Positions 15,401-23,726 are shown, counted from the stretch's first letter. The stretch is 64,000 nucleotides of DNA from Amycolatopsis sp. CA-230715 (GCF_018736145.1 NZ_CP059997.1:9795501-9859500), one strand, 5' to 3'. Numbers and translations: made by a program. Notes: a model not told the origin generated them from the sequence alone.

Positions 15401-17107
15401 CTACGACTTCAGGGTGGGGAAGTCTTCTTCGCGGAATTCGCCTGGTGGGCGTTCCCCTTCGGCTTCGCGGCCGCGGAGTTCGACGCGGCGGATCTTGCCG
15501 GAGATCGTCTTCGGCAGCTCCGCGAACTCCAGCCGCCGGATCCGCTTGTAGGGCGCGAGGTGTTCCCGGCAGAACGCCAGGATGCTCACCGCGGTGTCGG
15601 CATCCGGCTCGTGCCCGGCCGCGAGCACGACGTAGGCCTTCGGCACGGCCAGCCTGATCGGGTCCGGCGCGGGCACCACGGCCGCCTCGGCCACCGCGTC
15701 GTGCTCCAGCAGGACGCTTTCCAGCTCGAACGGCGAAATGCGGTAGTCCGAGGCCTTGAACACGTCGTCCGTGCGGCCGACGTAGGTGATGTAGCCGTCT
15801 TCGTCGACCGAGCCGACGTCGCCGGTGTGGTAGACCCCGCCCGCGAACGCGGTCGCGGTGCGCTCGTCGTCATCGGCGTACCCGGTCATCAGGCCGACCG
15901 GGCGGTCCTGGAGGTCGAGGCAGATCTCGCCCTCGCTCCCCCGTTCCCCGCTCACCGGGTCGACGAGCACCACCGAGAACCCGGGCAACGGCCTGCCCAT
16001 CGAGCCCGGTTTCACCTCCTGGCCCGGCGTGTTCGCGATCTGCACGCTGCTCTCGGTCTGCCCGAACCCGTCGCGGATCGTCACGCCCCACGACCGGCGG
16101 ACCTGGTCGATCACCTCGGGGTTGAGCGGCTCCCCCGCGCCGACGACCTTGACCGGCGGGGTCTTCAGCGCGCCGAGATCGGCCTGGATCAGCATGCGCC
16201 ACACCGTCGGCGGCGCGCAGAAGCTGGTGATCCCGCAGCGGTCCATCTGCGCCATCAGCGCGGGCGCGTCGAACCGCGTGTAGTTGTACAGGAACACCGT
16301 CGCTTCGGCGTTCCACGGCGCGAACACGTTGCTCCAGGCGTGTTTCGCCCAGCCGGGCGAGGAGATGTTCAGGTGGACGTCGCCCGGCTCCAGCCCGATC
16401 CAGTACATTGTGGACAGATGACCGACCGGGTAGGACACGTGCGTGTGCTGTACCAGTTTCGGCTTCGCGGTGGTACCCGAGGTGAAGTACAGCAGCAACG
16501 GGTCCGCTGCCTTCGTCACCGCGTCGGCTTCGAAGTCCTCCCGCTCGCGGTAAGCGTCTGTGAAGGACCGCCAGCCCTCGACCGGCTCCCCCACCACGAT
16601 GCGTGTGTAGTCGCCGGGGACGTCGGTGAACTTCTCCGCGTCCACCGAGCGGATCACCACGTGCTTGGCCGCGCCGCGGTCCACCCTGTCCCGCAGGTCC
16701 GCCGGGCCGAGCAGGGTCGAGGCCGGGATGATCACCGCACCGAGCTTGATCGCGGCGAGGATGGTTTCCCACAGCTCGCCCTGGTTGCCGAGCATCAGGA
16801 TCAGCCGGTCGCCCCTACCGACGCCGAGCGAGCGCAGCCAGTTCGCGACCTGGTTCGAGCGGGCCGCCATCTCCGGGTAGGTCCAGCGGGACTCGGAGCC
16901 GTCCTCCTCGACGATCCACAGCGCGTACCGCTCCGCGTTGGCGGGATCGCGGGCCACGACGTCGAACCAGTCGAGCGCCCAGTTGAACTCCGCGGGCTTC
17001 GGCCACGCGAAGTCCCGGTACGCGCCCGCGTAGTCCTCGCGGTTCGCCAGCAGGTAGTCGCGCGCCTCCCGGAAGGCCCGGCCGGGTCCAGCAGCCTCGT
17101 TGCTCAC
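15401..17107 (-). CDS. AMP-binding acyl-CoA synthetase
   Basis: A 568-residue adenylate-forming enzyme that activates a carboxylic acid to acyl-AMP and then acyl-CoA. The P-loop-like motif YFTSGTTAKPK (about residues 195-205), the GFGQTE adenine motif, YHTGDVG and the catalytic lysine segment LPKTISGKIRR near the C terminus are all intact. The style (WALDWFDVVARD at the N terminus) fits acetyl/medium-chain synthetases rather than FadD-type long-chain enzymes. GTG at 17107 is used because GAGGAG lies upstream, 12 bp after the preceding gene. Together with the enoyl-CoA hydratase it suggests acid activation and beta-oxidation. Confidence 0.92.
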   Translation of the reverse strand: MSNEAAGPGRAFREARDYLLANREDYAGAYRDFAWPKPAEFNWALDWFDVVARDPANAERYALWIVEEDGSESRWTYPEMAARSNQVANWLRSLGVGRGDRLILMLGNQGELWETILAAIKLGAVIIPASTLLGPADLRDRVDRGAAKHVVIRSVDAEKFTDVPGDYTRIVVGEPVEGWRSFTDAYREREDFEADAVTKAADPLLLYFTSGTTAKPKLVQHTHVSYPVGHLSTMYWIGLEPGDVHLNISSPGWAKHAWSNVFAPWNAEATVFLYNYTRFDAPALMAQMDRCGITSFCAPPTVWRMLIQADLGALKTPPVKVVGAGEPLNPEVIDQVRRSWGVTIRDGFGQTESSVQIANTPGQEVKPGSMGRPLPGFSVVLVDPVSGERGSEGEICLDLQDRPVGLMTGYADDDERTATAFAGGVYHTGDVGSVDEDGYITYVGRTDDVFKASDYRISPFELESVLLEHDAVAEAAVVPAPDPIRLAVPKAYVVLAAGHEPDADTAVSILAFCREHLAPYKRIRRLEFAELPKTISGKIRRVELRGREAEGERPPGEFREEDFPTLKS

Positions 17108-17118
17108 TGACTGTCTCC

Positions 17119-17979
17119 TCACTCGCCCTTGAACTCGGGCGGCCGCCGCTCCATGAACGCCTGCACCGCCTCCGCCAGATCCTTGCTCGGCAGGAACGCG
17201 GCGTTCCACGACGACACGTAGCGCAGCCCGTCCGCGATCTGCCGTTCGGTGTTCACCGAAAGCACGTCCTTCGTACCCTGCACCACCAGCGGCGGATTCG
17301 CAGCGATCTCCTGCGCCATGGCGCGCGCCGCGGCGAGGGTGGCCTCGGCGTCGTCGAAGACGTCGTTGACCAGTCCGATGCGCTCGGCGCGCGCGGCGTC
17401 GATGTCCTTGCCGGTCAGCGCCAGTTCCCGCAGGTGGCCTTCGCCGATGACGGACGCGAGCCGCTGGAGGCTGCCGAGGTCGGCGACGATGGCCACCTTC
17501 ACCTCGCGCACGCTGAACTTGGCGTCCGCGCTGGCCAGCCGGATGTCGGCGGCCGCGATCACGTCGACGCCGCCGCCGATGCACCAGCCGGAGACGGCCG
17601 CGATCACGGGCTTGCGGACGGCCGCGACCGAGCCGACGCTCGCCTGCAGCGTCCTGATCTCCTCGAGGAACTTCGTCCTCGGCCCGGCGAGCGCGTCCCC
17701 GGCGAGGTATTCGGCCCAGCCGGGCAGCATCGCGGGCAGGTCGAGGCCGTAGGAGAAGTGCGCGCCGCTCCCGGTCAGGACGATGGCCCTGACCTCGGGG
17801 TCCGCGTCGAGCGCGCCGAACACGATCGGCAGCTCGCGCCAGAAGTCGGGGCCCATCGCGTTGCCCTTGGACGGGCCGAGCAGCGTCACCTCGGCGACGT
17901 GCCCGGTCAGCTCCACCTTGAGCGAGACGAGATCGGGCAGGTTTTCGGCGGTAGAGGTCATGGGGTCATCTTGACTCAT
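17119..17979 (-). CDS. Enoyl-CoA hydratase/isomerase (crotonase) family protein
   Basis: A crotonase of about 286 residues. The oxyanion-hole segments are present: GSGAHFSYGLDLPAM and VSGWCIGGGVDVIAAADIRLAS, and the C-terminal helix ends AFMERRPPEFKGE. The acidic residues typical of active hydratases are only partly conserved, so isomerase or hydrolase activity is possible. Three in-frame ATGs compete (18009, 17979, 17961), none with a strong ribosome-binding site; 17979 is a compromise. It is the first gene of a two-gene operon with the acyl-CoA synthetase and is divergent from the hydrolase at 18082. Confidence 0.88.
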   Translation of the reverse strand: MSQDDPMTSTAENLPDLVSLKVELTGHVAEVTLLGPSKGNAMGPDFWRELPIVFGALDADPEVRAIVLTGSGAHFSYGLDLPAMLPGWAEYLAGDALAGPRTKFLEEIRTLQASVGSVAAVRKPVIAAVSGWCIGGGVDVIAAADIRLASADAKFSVREVKVAIVADLGSLQRLASVIGEGHLRELALTGKDIDAARAERIGLVNDVFDDAEATLAAARAMAQEIAANPPLVVQGTKDVLSVNTERQIADGLRYVSSWNAAFLPSKDLAEAVQAFMERRPPEFKGE

Positions 17980-18081
17980 GTCGTTGGCAGCCTGCCAGTG
18001 CGCTCCCATGTCCTGGAGCGGATGCGTTCGTTAGCCTGATGGGGGCATCTTTCGAGCGTCCGCTGAGGGGAGTTCACGAGC

Positions 18082-18960
18082 ATGGCCGAGCAGGCGACCG
18101 CGGTGGAACGGCAACCGGACCCCATCCCCCTCGCGCCGGCCAAGCCGTCGCGCCCGATCGAGCTGGCCGGCTCCTTCACCCACGACGGCCACCGCCTCGC
18201 CTACACCGAATACGGCTCCGGCGAACGGATCGTGGTGCTGACGCACGGCATCATGTTCACCCGCCGGATGCACGCGCCGCTCGCCCGCAGGCTGGCGCGC
18301 GCCGGTTTCCGCGTGGTCACGCTCGACCTGCTCGGCCACGGCGATTCGGACCGCCCGACGGACTCGTGGCTGTATTCGATGCCCGCCTTCGCCGAGCAGA
18401 CCCTCGCGCTGATGGACCACCTCGGCATCGAGCGCGCGGTGGTCGGGGGCACCTCGCTCGGCGCGAACGTCTCGCTGGAGGTCGCGGTGCTCGCGCCGGA
18501 GCGGGTGCGCGGCCTCCTCGTCGAGATGCCGGTGCTGGACAACGCGATCGTGGCCGGGCTCCTCACCTTCACGCCCCTGCTGTTCGCGGCCAGGTTCGTG
18601 CCGATCGCCGTGCAGGGCGTCGGGATGCTGGCGCGGCGGGTGCCGCACGGCAGCCAGTGGGTCGACGTGGTCACCGACACGCTCGACCAGCGCCCCGCTT
18701 CGATGGCGGCGCTGCTGCACGGTGTCCTTTTCGGACGGATCGCCCCGCCTCGGTCGACCCGCAAGCGGATCACCGGGCGCGCGCTGGTGATCGGGCACCA
18801 GCGCGACCCGATCCACCCCTTCGGCGACGCCGACACGCTGGCCGCCGACCTGCCCGACGCCGAGTTCGTCCAGGCGAGGAGCCCGGTGGAACTGCGCTTC
18901 GACCCGAAACGGCTCACCGAGGAGATCGCGGAGTTCCTCGAGCGCTGCTACCGGGACTGA
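18082..18960 (+). CDS. Alpha/beta hydrolase lacking an obvious catalytic histidine
   Basis: A 292-residue alpha/beta hydrolase. The nucleophile elbow is GGTSLGAN (serine near residue 130), preceded by LTHGIMFTRRMH for the oxyanion hole, and the acid is probably the Asp of GHQRDPIHPFGDAD (about residue 240). In canonical members the catalytic His follows the Asp near the C terminus. Here the region VQARSPVELRFDPKRL contains none, and the last His in the protein is three residues after that Asp. The fold is clear but classical triad chemistry is doubtful. GGGGAG precedes the ATG. Confidence 0.87.
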   Translation: MAEQATAVERQPDPIPLAPAKPSRPIELAGSFTHDGHRLAYTEYGSGERIVVLTHGIMFTRRMHAPLARRLARAGFRVVTLDLLGHGDSDRPTDSWLYSMPAFAEQTLALMDHLGIERAVVGGTSLGANVSLEVAVLAPERVRGLLVEMPVLDNAIVAGLLTFTPLLFAARFVPIAVQGVGMLARRVPHGSQWVDVVTDTLDQRPASMAALLHGVLFGRIAPPRSTRKRITGRALVIGHQRDPIHPFGDADTLAADLPDAEFVQARSPVELRFDPKRLTEEIAEFLERCYRD

Positions 18961-18963
18961 CCC

Positions 18964-20178
18964 TCAGGCCAGCGCGGCGACCGGTCCGATCACGATCACC
19001 GCGGGCGGGCGCACCCCGGCTTCGGCCGCCGCCGACGCCACCGAGTCCAAAGTGGACCGCAGCGCGCGCTGGGTCCGCATGGTGCCGTCCTCGACGATCG
19101 CCACCGGGGTTTCCGGCGGCCTGCCGTGCGCCAGCAGGGTTTCCGCGAACTGCGCGAGCCGTTCGACGCCCATCATGAGCACGATGGTGCCGCGCATCCT
19201 GCCCAGCGCCTGCCAGTCCACAAGGGACTGTTCGTGGCCTGGCGGCAGGTGGCCCGAGACCACGACCACCTCGTGCGCGACGCCGCGGTGGGTCACCGGC
19301 ACGTCCGCCGCCGCGGGCACCGCGAAGGCGCTGGTGATCCCGGGAACCGTCACCACCGGGACGCCCGCTTCGACGCAGGCGAGCACCTCTTCGAACCCGC
19401 GGCCGAACAGGTACGGGTCGCCGCCCTTGAGGCGCACCACGAACCGGCCCGCCTTGGCGTGCTCGATGATCGTGGCGTTGATCACGTCCTGCGAGGCCGC
19501 CCTGCCGTACGGGATCTTCGCCGCGTCGACGACTTCCACCTCGGGCGGCAGGTCGTCGAGCAGCTCGCGCGGGGCCAGCCGGTCGGCGACCACCACGTCG
19601 GCGCGGGCGAGCAGGCGGCGGCCGCGCACCGTGATCAGCTCCGGGTCGCCGGGACCGCCGCCGACCAGGGCCACGCCCGGAAGTCCTTCGCCGCGGCGGG
19701 TTTCCCCGTCCTCGACCGCGCCGGTGTGCAACGCCTCGACGATGCGGTCCCGCACCGCGGCCGACCGCAGCGGATGCCCGCCGGAAAGCACGCCGACCAG
19801 CAGCCCGTCGTGGCGCCCGACCGCGGCGGTCACGGCGCTCCCGTCGAGACCGGAATCGGCGCGGACGCAGAAGATCCGCACGCGCTCGGCTTCGGCGCAC
19901 ACCGCGGCGTTCACCTCGGGGTTCGCCGTGCAGGCCAGCGCGTACCACGCGTCCGCGAGATCACCCTCGGCGTACTCGCGCTGGGTCCAGGTCAGCTCAC
20001 CGGCGTCGGCCATCGCCTGCACGGACGGCGTGCACGACGGGGAGATCACTTCGACCACGGCGCCCGCGCCGAGCAGGCGCGGGACCCGGCGCTGCGCCAC
20101 CGTGCCGCCACCGACCACGACGACGCGGCGGCCTGCGAGATCGAGTCCGACGAGGTAGTGCTGGTCTTCTTCGGGCAT
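18964..20178 (-). CDS. cobA: Siroheme synthase: uroporphyrinogen-III C-methyltransferase fused to precorrin-2 dehydrogenase domain
   Basis: A ~404-residue fusion enzyme of siroheme synthesis. Residues ~1-150 form the NAD-binding precorrin-2 dehydrogenase/ferrochelatase-like domain (LAGRRVVVVGGGTVAQRRVP). Residues ~165-400 form the SAM-dependent methyltransferase: VALVGGGPGDPELITVRG, VRLKGGDPYLFGRG and VPGITSAFAVPA are hallmark segments. Siroheme is the cofactor of sulfite and nitrite reductases. The layout matches actinobacterial CysG/CobA. ATG 20178 gives a start like the mycobacterial protein; ATG 20190 is possible. The symbol is approximate because these fusions are called cobA or cysG. 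Confidence 0.9.
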   Translation of the reverse strand: MPEEDQHYLVGLDLAGRRVVVVGGGTVAQRRVPRLLGAGAVVEVISPSCTPSVQAMADAGELTWTQREYAEGDLADAWYALACTANPEVNAAVCAEAERVRIFCVRADSGLDGSAVTAAVGRHDGLLVGVLSGGHPLRSAAVRDRIVEALHTGAVEDGETRRGEGLPGVALVGGGPGDPELITVRGRRLLARADVVVADRLAPRELLDDLPPEVEVVDAAKIPYGRAASQDVINATIIEHAKAGRFVVRLKGGDPYLFGRGFEEVLACVEAGVPVVTVPGITSAFAVPAAADVPVTHRGVAHEVVVVSGHLPPGHEQSLVDWQALGRMRGTIVLMMGVERLAQFAETLLAHGRPPETPVAIVEDGTMRTQRALRSTLDSVASAAAEAGVRPPAVIVIGPVAALA

Positions 20179-20205
20179 GCGCATCAGCATGCCAAGCCGG
20201 GCGGC

Positions 20206-20607
20206 TCAGCGCTCGAGCAGGGCCAGCAGCTCGGTGTTGCCGAACATGCGCGCGGTGTCCACCGCGGACGGGGTGCCCACCGTCGGATCGGCGCCCGCGT
20301 CGAGCAGCACCTTCGCGATCTCGGGCTCCGCCTTGAACACCGCGCCCGCCAGCGGGCTCTGGTCGCGGTCGTTGAGCCGGTTCGGGTCGGCACCGCGGTC
20401 GAGCAGGCCCGCCACGGTTTCCCGGTGCCCGTAGTAGGCGGCGAGCATCACCAGCGAGTCGCCCTTGTGGTTGGTCAGGTTCGCCGAGATCCCGGCGTCC
20501 ACGTAGGCCAGCAGCGTCTCGGTCTCCCCCGCCCTGGCGAAACCGAAGACCCGGTTCCAGAGATCCTGCAGTTCGGGTGACGGTGCGGCGTCGTCAGCCT
20601 CGGTCAT
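20206..20607 (-). CDS. Ankyrin repeat protein
   Basis: A 133-residue protein made of about three ankyrin repeats: AGISANLTNHKGDSLVMLAAYYGH, then GADPNRLNDRDQSPLAGAVFK, then a final degenerate unit GADPTVGTPSAVDTARMFGN. Short single-domain ankyrin proteins of this type are widespread in actinobacteria and presumably mediate protein contacts; no partner is known. It lies 27 bp upstream of the siroheme synthase gene on the same strand and may be co-transcribed. Confidence 0.88.
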   Translation of the reverse strand: MTEADDAAPSPELQDLWNRVFGFARAGETETLLAYVDAGISANLTNHKGDSLVMLAAYYGHRETVAGLLDRGADPNRLNDRDQSPLAGAVFKAEPEIAKVLLDAGADPTVGTPSAVDTARMFGNTELLALLER

Positions 20608-20654
20608 GGGGTTAGCTTACGGGCGAAGGGCCCCGAGCCGGTGAGGAGTCGCGA

Positions 20655-21401
20655 GTGCCGTCGGATCGTGTGATCGGTCTTCTCCTGCTCGTGCTGGGCG
20701 CCGCCGTCACGGGCCTTTCCTGCTGGGGCTGGCGACGGCTGCTCGCCCGCCGCGCGGCCAGGGTGCCGGTCACCGTGGACGCTTCTGGCGCGCTGGTCCC
20801 GTCGATCCGCTTCGACGACGGCGGCAGGCCGACCGCGCTGAATCCCGGTGACGAGCTGGAAGTGGTCCTCCGGCGGGCCGGTACGGCGCGGCTGTACCGG
20901 CCGGGGGCCACGGGCAGCGCGCTCGGTTTCGCGGTGACCGGGGCCGTGCTGCTGCTCACCGGTGCCGCCGTGCTGGCACTCGGGTTCTCCGAGCCGGTCG
21001 TCCGGCAGCAGAAGCAGGCGGTCGGGCTCGCGGTGGCGGTGACCGGGCTGTGCTGCTTCGGCGCGCTCGGCGCCGCGCTCGTGGCGTGCCTGGTCCGCGA
21101 GCTGCCCGGCTCGGCGGTGGTGGACGGCGTCGTGACCGACGTCCGCACCGTGCCCGGCCGGAAGACGACGCACCAGCCGCTGGTGCGCTACCGCGCCGGA
21201 GACGAGGACCGGCGGGTGTGGGCCACGCCGCGGTGGCGGCGGCCTTCGGCAGGCGACCGGGTGCGGGTGCGCGTGGCGGCGACCTCGCCGCGCGAGGTCG
21301 TCCGGACCACCCCGCTCGCACTGGCCGGGCTGGTGATCATCCTCGCGTTCGGCGCCCTCGGCGTGACCGCGCTCGTCACCCTCTGGTCACGACTGGGTTG
21401 A
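20655..21401 (+). CDS. DUF3592-type membrane protein
   Basis: A 248-residue protein with four predicted membrane segments, at about residues 5-27, 96-117, 122-146 and 221-242. Between the first two and the last lie soluble beta-rich segments; the second (VVDGVVTDVRTVPGRKT, then PLVRYRAGDEDRRVWATPRW) has the DUF3592 pattern. The GTG start follows GAGGAG. A paralogue lies at 22008-22703 in the same orientation with the same GTG-start context, indicating tandem duplication. Function unknown. Confidence 0.8.
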   Translation: MPSDRVIGLLLLVLGAAVTGLSCWGWRRLLARRAARVPVTVDASGALVPSIRFDDGGRPTALNPGDELEVVLRRAGTARLYRPGATGSALGFAVTGAVLLLTGAAVLALGFSEPVVRQQKQAVGLAVAVTGLCCFGALGAALVACLVRELPGSAVVDGVVTDVRTVPGRKTTHQPLVRYRAGDEDRRVWATPRWRRPSAGDRVRVRVAATSPREVVRTTPLALAGLVIILAFGALGVTALVTLWSRLG

Positions 21402-21572
21402 GGCGGGACGCCCTACGTTTCGAAGGTCACCGCGATGGCGTCCGCGGATCCCGCCGAGGCAGCGCGAGCCTTTGCGAGGGCCGAGTTCGCGGCGCTCAGG
21501 TCCCATTAGGCCACAGTGATGGCGGGTGGCGGGTCGCGCGAGATGAGCGACGAGCGGCGGCGGGCGCTCCGT

Positions 21573-21593
21573 CCCCGAAGGCCACCTTCGGGG
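21573..21593. repeat. CCCCGAAGG-type palindromic repeat, copy 1
   Basis: CCCCGAAGG-CCA-CCTTCGGGG, a perfect 9-bp inverted repeat with a 3-base loop. Confidence 0.85.
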
Positions 21594-21646
21594 ACTCTAG
21601 CGCCCCTTTCTCGGCCCTCGCGGGTATGCGGGCAGAGCAGTGCATG

Positions 21647-21667
21647 CCCCGAAGGTGGCCTTCGGGG
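21647..21667. repeat. CCCCGAAGG-type palindromic repeat, copy 2
   Basis: CCCCGAAGG-TGG-CCTTCGGGG. With its flanks GCAT and CGCT it is identical to copy 3 over about 28 bases. Confidence 0.85.
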
Positions 21668-21720
21668 CGCTGGACGACACAAATCCACCCCTCGCACGCC
21701 CGCCAGCCACAACGCGCATG

Positions 21721-21741
21721 CCCCGAAGGTGGCCTTCGGGG
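21721..21741. repeat. CCCCGAAGG-type palindromic repeat, copy 3
   Basis: CCCCGAAGG-TGG-CCTTCGGGG, the same core and flanks as copy 2, 74 bp downstream of it. Confidence 0.85.
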
Positions 21742-21750
21742 CGCTCAGGT

Positions 21751-21771
21751 CCCCGAAAGCCACCTTCGCGG
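21751..21771. repeat. CCCCGAAGG-type palindromic repeat, degenerate copy
   Basis: CCCCGAAAG-CCA-CCTTCGCGG: the same layout with mismatches in the stem, ten bases after copy 3. Confidence 0.65.
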
Positions 21772-22007
21772 CATCACCAGTTCCCCGCCGAGACAGCAGA
21801 AGCCCATACCAGAGCGAAGTTCGCGGCCCTGGAATCGCTGAACGGCACCCCTTGACATCTATAGGAGCATCCTTCGGGGCACGGGCACGGATCGCCCAAA
21901 CATCCAGCGGAACATCCATCCCTCGGGGCCGCGGCAGGCACGGCCACCTCTTTCTGGCCGCGATGCGGTTGAATGGGGTATTCGTTCCGCTGACTGGGGA
22001 GTCGCGC

Positions 22008-22703
22008 GTGTCGCCGGATCATCTCGCCGGGCTTGTCCTGCTCGTACTCGGTGCCACCGTCACCGGCACCGACCTGCTGGCACCGGTGTCCGGCCCGTGG
22101 TTGCGGTTCGACGCGGGCGAAAAGCTCGCGCTGAACGCGGGGGACGTCTTCGATGTGGTCCCGACGCCGGACGGCACCGCGCGCCGGTACGAGCCGAGCG
22201 CGGTCGGTGACGCGATCCGGTGCGCTGCCACGGGAATCGTGCTCGCGGCCACCGGTGCCGTCGTGCTGGTGCGCGGCCTCTCCGAAGGCGCCGTCGACCC
22301 GCGACACCACACACGCGGGCCGGCGATCGGCGTGGTCGTCACGGCGTTGTGCTGCCTCGTTCCGATCGCCGTCGGCGCCGTCATCCGGTTCGTCCGCGAC
22401 CTCGTCGGTTCCACCGCGACGCGCGGGATCGCGGTGGAGGTCGTGGCAATTCCGTTCGGACAGAGCCCCCGGTACCGGCCGCTCGTCCGATACCGGCACG
22501 GCGAGCACGAGCGGCTGGTGTGGGCCACCAGGCGGATGGCCCGCATCGAGCTCGGCGACCCGGTCTCCGTCCAGGTCACCGCGCGCCCGCCGTACACCGC
22601 CGTCCCCGACACGGCCGGTGCGGTGGTGCTCCGGCTCGTCCTCGTCGCGGGCGGCCTGACCGGGTTGATTTCGCTCGGCTGGGTGTGGACCCACCTCGGT
22701 TGA
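22008..22703 (+). CDS. DUF3592-type membrane protein, second paralogue
   Basis: A 231-residue protein. The GTG at 22008 is chosen because its context (GGGGAGTCGCGC before GTG) mirrors that of the first paralogue (GAGGAGTCGCGA). The proteins then align from SPDHLAGLVLLVLGATVTG onward. Compared with the first paralogue about 25 residues are missing between membrane segment 1 and LRFDAGEKLALNAGD. The DUF3592 segment (PRYRPLVRYRHGEHERLVWAT) and the last two membrane helices are kept. An upstream extension through the repeat region is rejected. It is convergent with rpsR and ends at a terminator. Confidence 0.78.
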   Translation: MSPDHLAGLVLLVLGATVTGTDLLAPVSGPWLRFDAGEKLALNAGDVFDVVPTPDGTARRYEPSAVGDAIRCAATGIVLAATGAVVLVRGLSEGAVDPRHHTRGPAIGVVVTALCCLVPIAVGAVIRFVRDLVGSTATRGIAVEVVAIPFGQSPRYRPLVRYRHGEHERLVWATRRMARIELGDPVSVQVTARPPYTAVPDTAGAVVLRLVLVAGGLTGLISLGWVWTHLG

Positions 22704-22732
22704 GGGCGGGACGCCCCGCGGACGTCCCGCCC
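22704..22732. terminator. Bidirectional terminator
   Basis: GGGCGGGACG and CGTCCCGCCC form a 10-bp stem with a 9-base loop, directly after the stop of the DUF3592 gene and four bases before the stop of the convergent rpsR. Confidence 0.8.
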
Positions 22733-22736
22733 TGGG

Positions 22737-22985
22737 TTACCGGCCCGCGTTGGGGTAGGGCAACAGCGCCATCTCGCGTGCGTTCTTGATCGCGGTGGCG
22801 ACCTGTTTTTGCTGCTGCGGCGTCAATCCGGTGACGCGGCGCGCCCTGATCTTGCCGCGGTCGGAGATGAACTTGCGCAGCAGGTCGGCGTCCTTCCAGT
22901 CGACCTCGGTGATCTTGTTGGCGTGCAGGAGGTTCGTCTTGCGCTTGCCGGGCCGGTCGCGCTGGGGTTTGGGCACGGCGCTCAC
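22737..22985 (-). CDS. rpsR: 30S ribosomal protein S18, zinc-independent paralogue
   Basis: An 82-residue S18 with the conserved VDWKDADLLRKFISDRGKIRARRVTGL core and an LLPYP tail. The cysteines that bind zinc in the housekeeping (C+) form are absent, so this is a C- alternative used when zinc is scarce. It is the last gene of a four-gene minus-strand operon controlled from the Zur box at 23727-23741; its start overlaps the rpsN stop by 4 bp. Confidence 0.95.
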   Translation of the reverse strand: MSAVPKPQRDRPGKRKTNLLHANKITEVDWKDADLLRKFISDRGKIRARRVTGLTPQQQKQVATAIKNAREMALLPYPNAGR

Positions 22986-23287
22986 CAGCTCGACTTCGTG
23001 AGGCCGGGCAGTTCCCCGTTGTGCGCCATCTGCCGCAGCCGCACCCGGGACACGCCGAACTTGCGCAGGTAACCGCGCGGCCTGCCGTCCGCGGTGTCGC
23101 GGTTGCGGAGCCGGGTCGGGCTCGCGTCGCGCGGCATCGCCTGCAACGCCGACACCGCGGCCGCCCGTTCGTCCACAGTGGACTCCGGTGAGGCGATGAC
23201 GGCCTTGAGCTCCGCCCTGCGTTCGGCGTGCCTGGCGACGACGACGCGCCGCTGCCGGTCCTTCGCGATCTTCGACTTCTTCGCCAT
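22982..23287 (-). CDS. rpsN: 30S ribosomal protein S14, zinc-independent paralogue
   Basis: A 101-residue S14 of the long, cysteine-free (C-) class: MAKKSKIAKDRQR at the N terminus and the C-terminal RGYLRKFGVSRVRLRQMAHN. The short C+ form has a CxxC-x-CxxC zinc finger, and none is present here. It overlaps its neighbours at both ends, so it is coupled to rpmG upstream and rpsR downstream. The Ser-Thr-Val-Asp stretch inside it carries the palindrome GTCCACAGTGGAC using a rare Thr codon. Confidence 0.95.
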   Translation of the reverse strand: MAKKSKIAKDRQRRVVVARHAERRAELKAVIASPESTVDERAAAVSALQAMPRDASPTRLRNRDTADGRPRGYLRKFGVSRVRLRQMAHNGELPGLTKSSW

Positions 23288-23451
23288 CAGCGGTCCTCCT
23301 TGAACTCGACGTGCCTGCGCACCACCGGGTCGTACTTGCGCAGCACCATGCGGTCGGGGTCGTTGCGCCGGTTCTTCCTGGTGACGTAGGTGAACCCGGT
23401 CCCCGCGGTGGACCGCAGCTTGACGATCGGCCTGATCTCGTTGCGCGCCAT
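23287..23451 (-). CDS. rpmG: 50S ribosomal protein L33, zinc-independent paralogue
   Basis: A 54-residue L33 (MARNEIRPIVKLRSTAGTG, then FTYVTRKNRRNDPDRM and KYDPVVRRHV). It is cysteine-free, hence the C- form. The ATG is placed by the family's standard length; the start overlaps the rpmB stop (TGATG). Part of the Zur-controlled operon. Confidence 0.95.
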   Translation of the reverse strand: MARNEIRPIVKLRSTAGTGFTYVTRKNRRNDPDRMVLRKYDPVVRRHVEFKEDR

Positions 23452-23687
23452 CAGATCTTCACGCCCTTCGCGCGCAGCTCGGCCGCGATCGCCTCGATGC
23501 CGCGCTTGTCGATGGTCTTGATCCCCTTCGCCGACACGCGCAGCCGGATCCACCGGTTCTCGCTCGGCAGCCAGAACCGGCGCTGCTGCAGGTTCGGCTC
23601 CCATCGGCGGGACGTGCGTTTGTGCGAATGCGACACCTGCTTGCCGTAGCCGGGCTTGCGCCCGGTGACCTGGCACACGGCGGACAC
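23451..23687 (-). CDS. rpmB: 50S ribosomal protein L28, zinc-independent paralogue
   Basis: A 78-residue L28. GTG at 23687 is preferred over the ATG at 23717 because AAGGAGG sits just upstream of it, and the resulting length is standard. The family core SHSHKRTSRRWEPNLQ is present. In the C+ form the N terminus has CDVCG; here it is CQVTG, with one cysteine kept and one lost, so the zinc site is broken. It is the first gene of the minus-strand C- operon, about 40 bp from the Zur box. Confidence 0.95.
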   Translation of the reverse strand: MSAVCQVTGRKPGYGKQVSHSHKRTSRRWEPNLQQRRFWLPSENRWIRLRVSAKGIKTIDKRGIEAIAAELRAKGVKI

Positions 23688-23726
23688 CGCCACCTCCTTG
23701 TTGTTGCGGTCCGACACACTTGGTGT

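Larger units (their letters stand above)
21402..22007. other. Repeat-rich intergenic region between DUF3592 paralogues
   Basis: This 606-bp gap contains four copies of a CCCCGAAGG-type palindrome (listed separately). It also holds a diverged ~52-bp direct repeat, 21451-21502 and 21785-21836, both starting CCGCCGAG and sharing AGTTCGCGGC. A long open reading frame runs through it into the second paralogue. Its translation is repetitive (PKVAFGA-like units from the palindromes) and has no start with a ribosome-binding site, so it is treated as non-coding. The repeats may have arisen during or after the gene duplication. Confidence 0.65.

Noticed and set aside
21516..22007. N-terminal extension of the second DUF3592 gene through the repeat array
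   Set aside because: The translation is made of PKVAFGA-like units from the palindromes. The paralogue starts at the equivalent of 22008, and a ribosome-binding site precedes that GTG only.
23171..23183. DnaA box or chromosomal origin suggested by the GTCCACA core
   Set aside because: The recurrent word is palindromic, spread singly across the window and inside genes, with no clustered DnaA boxes, no dnaA/dnaN and no AT-rich unwinding region.
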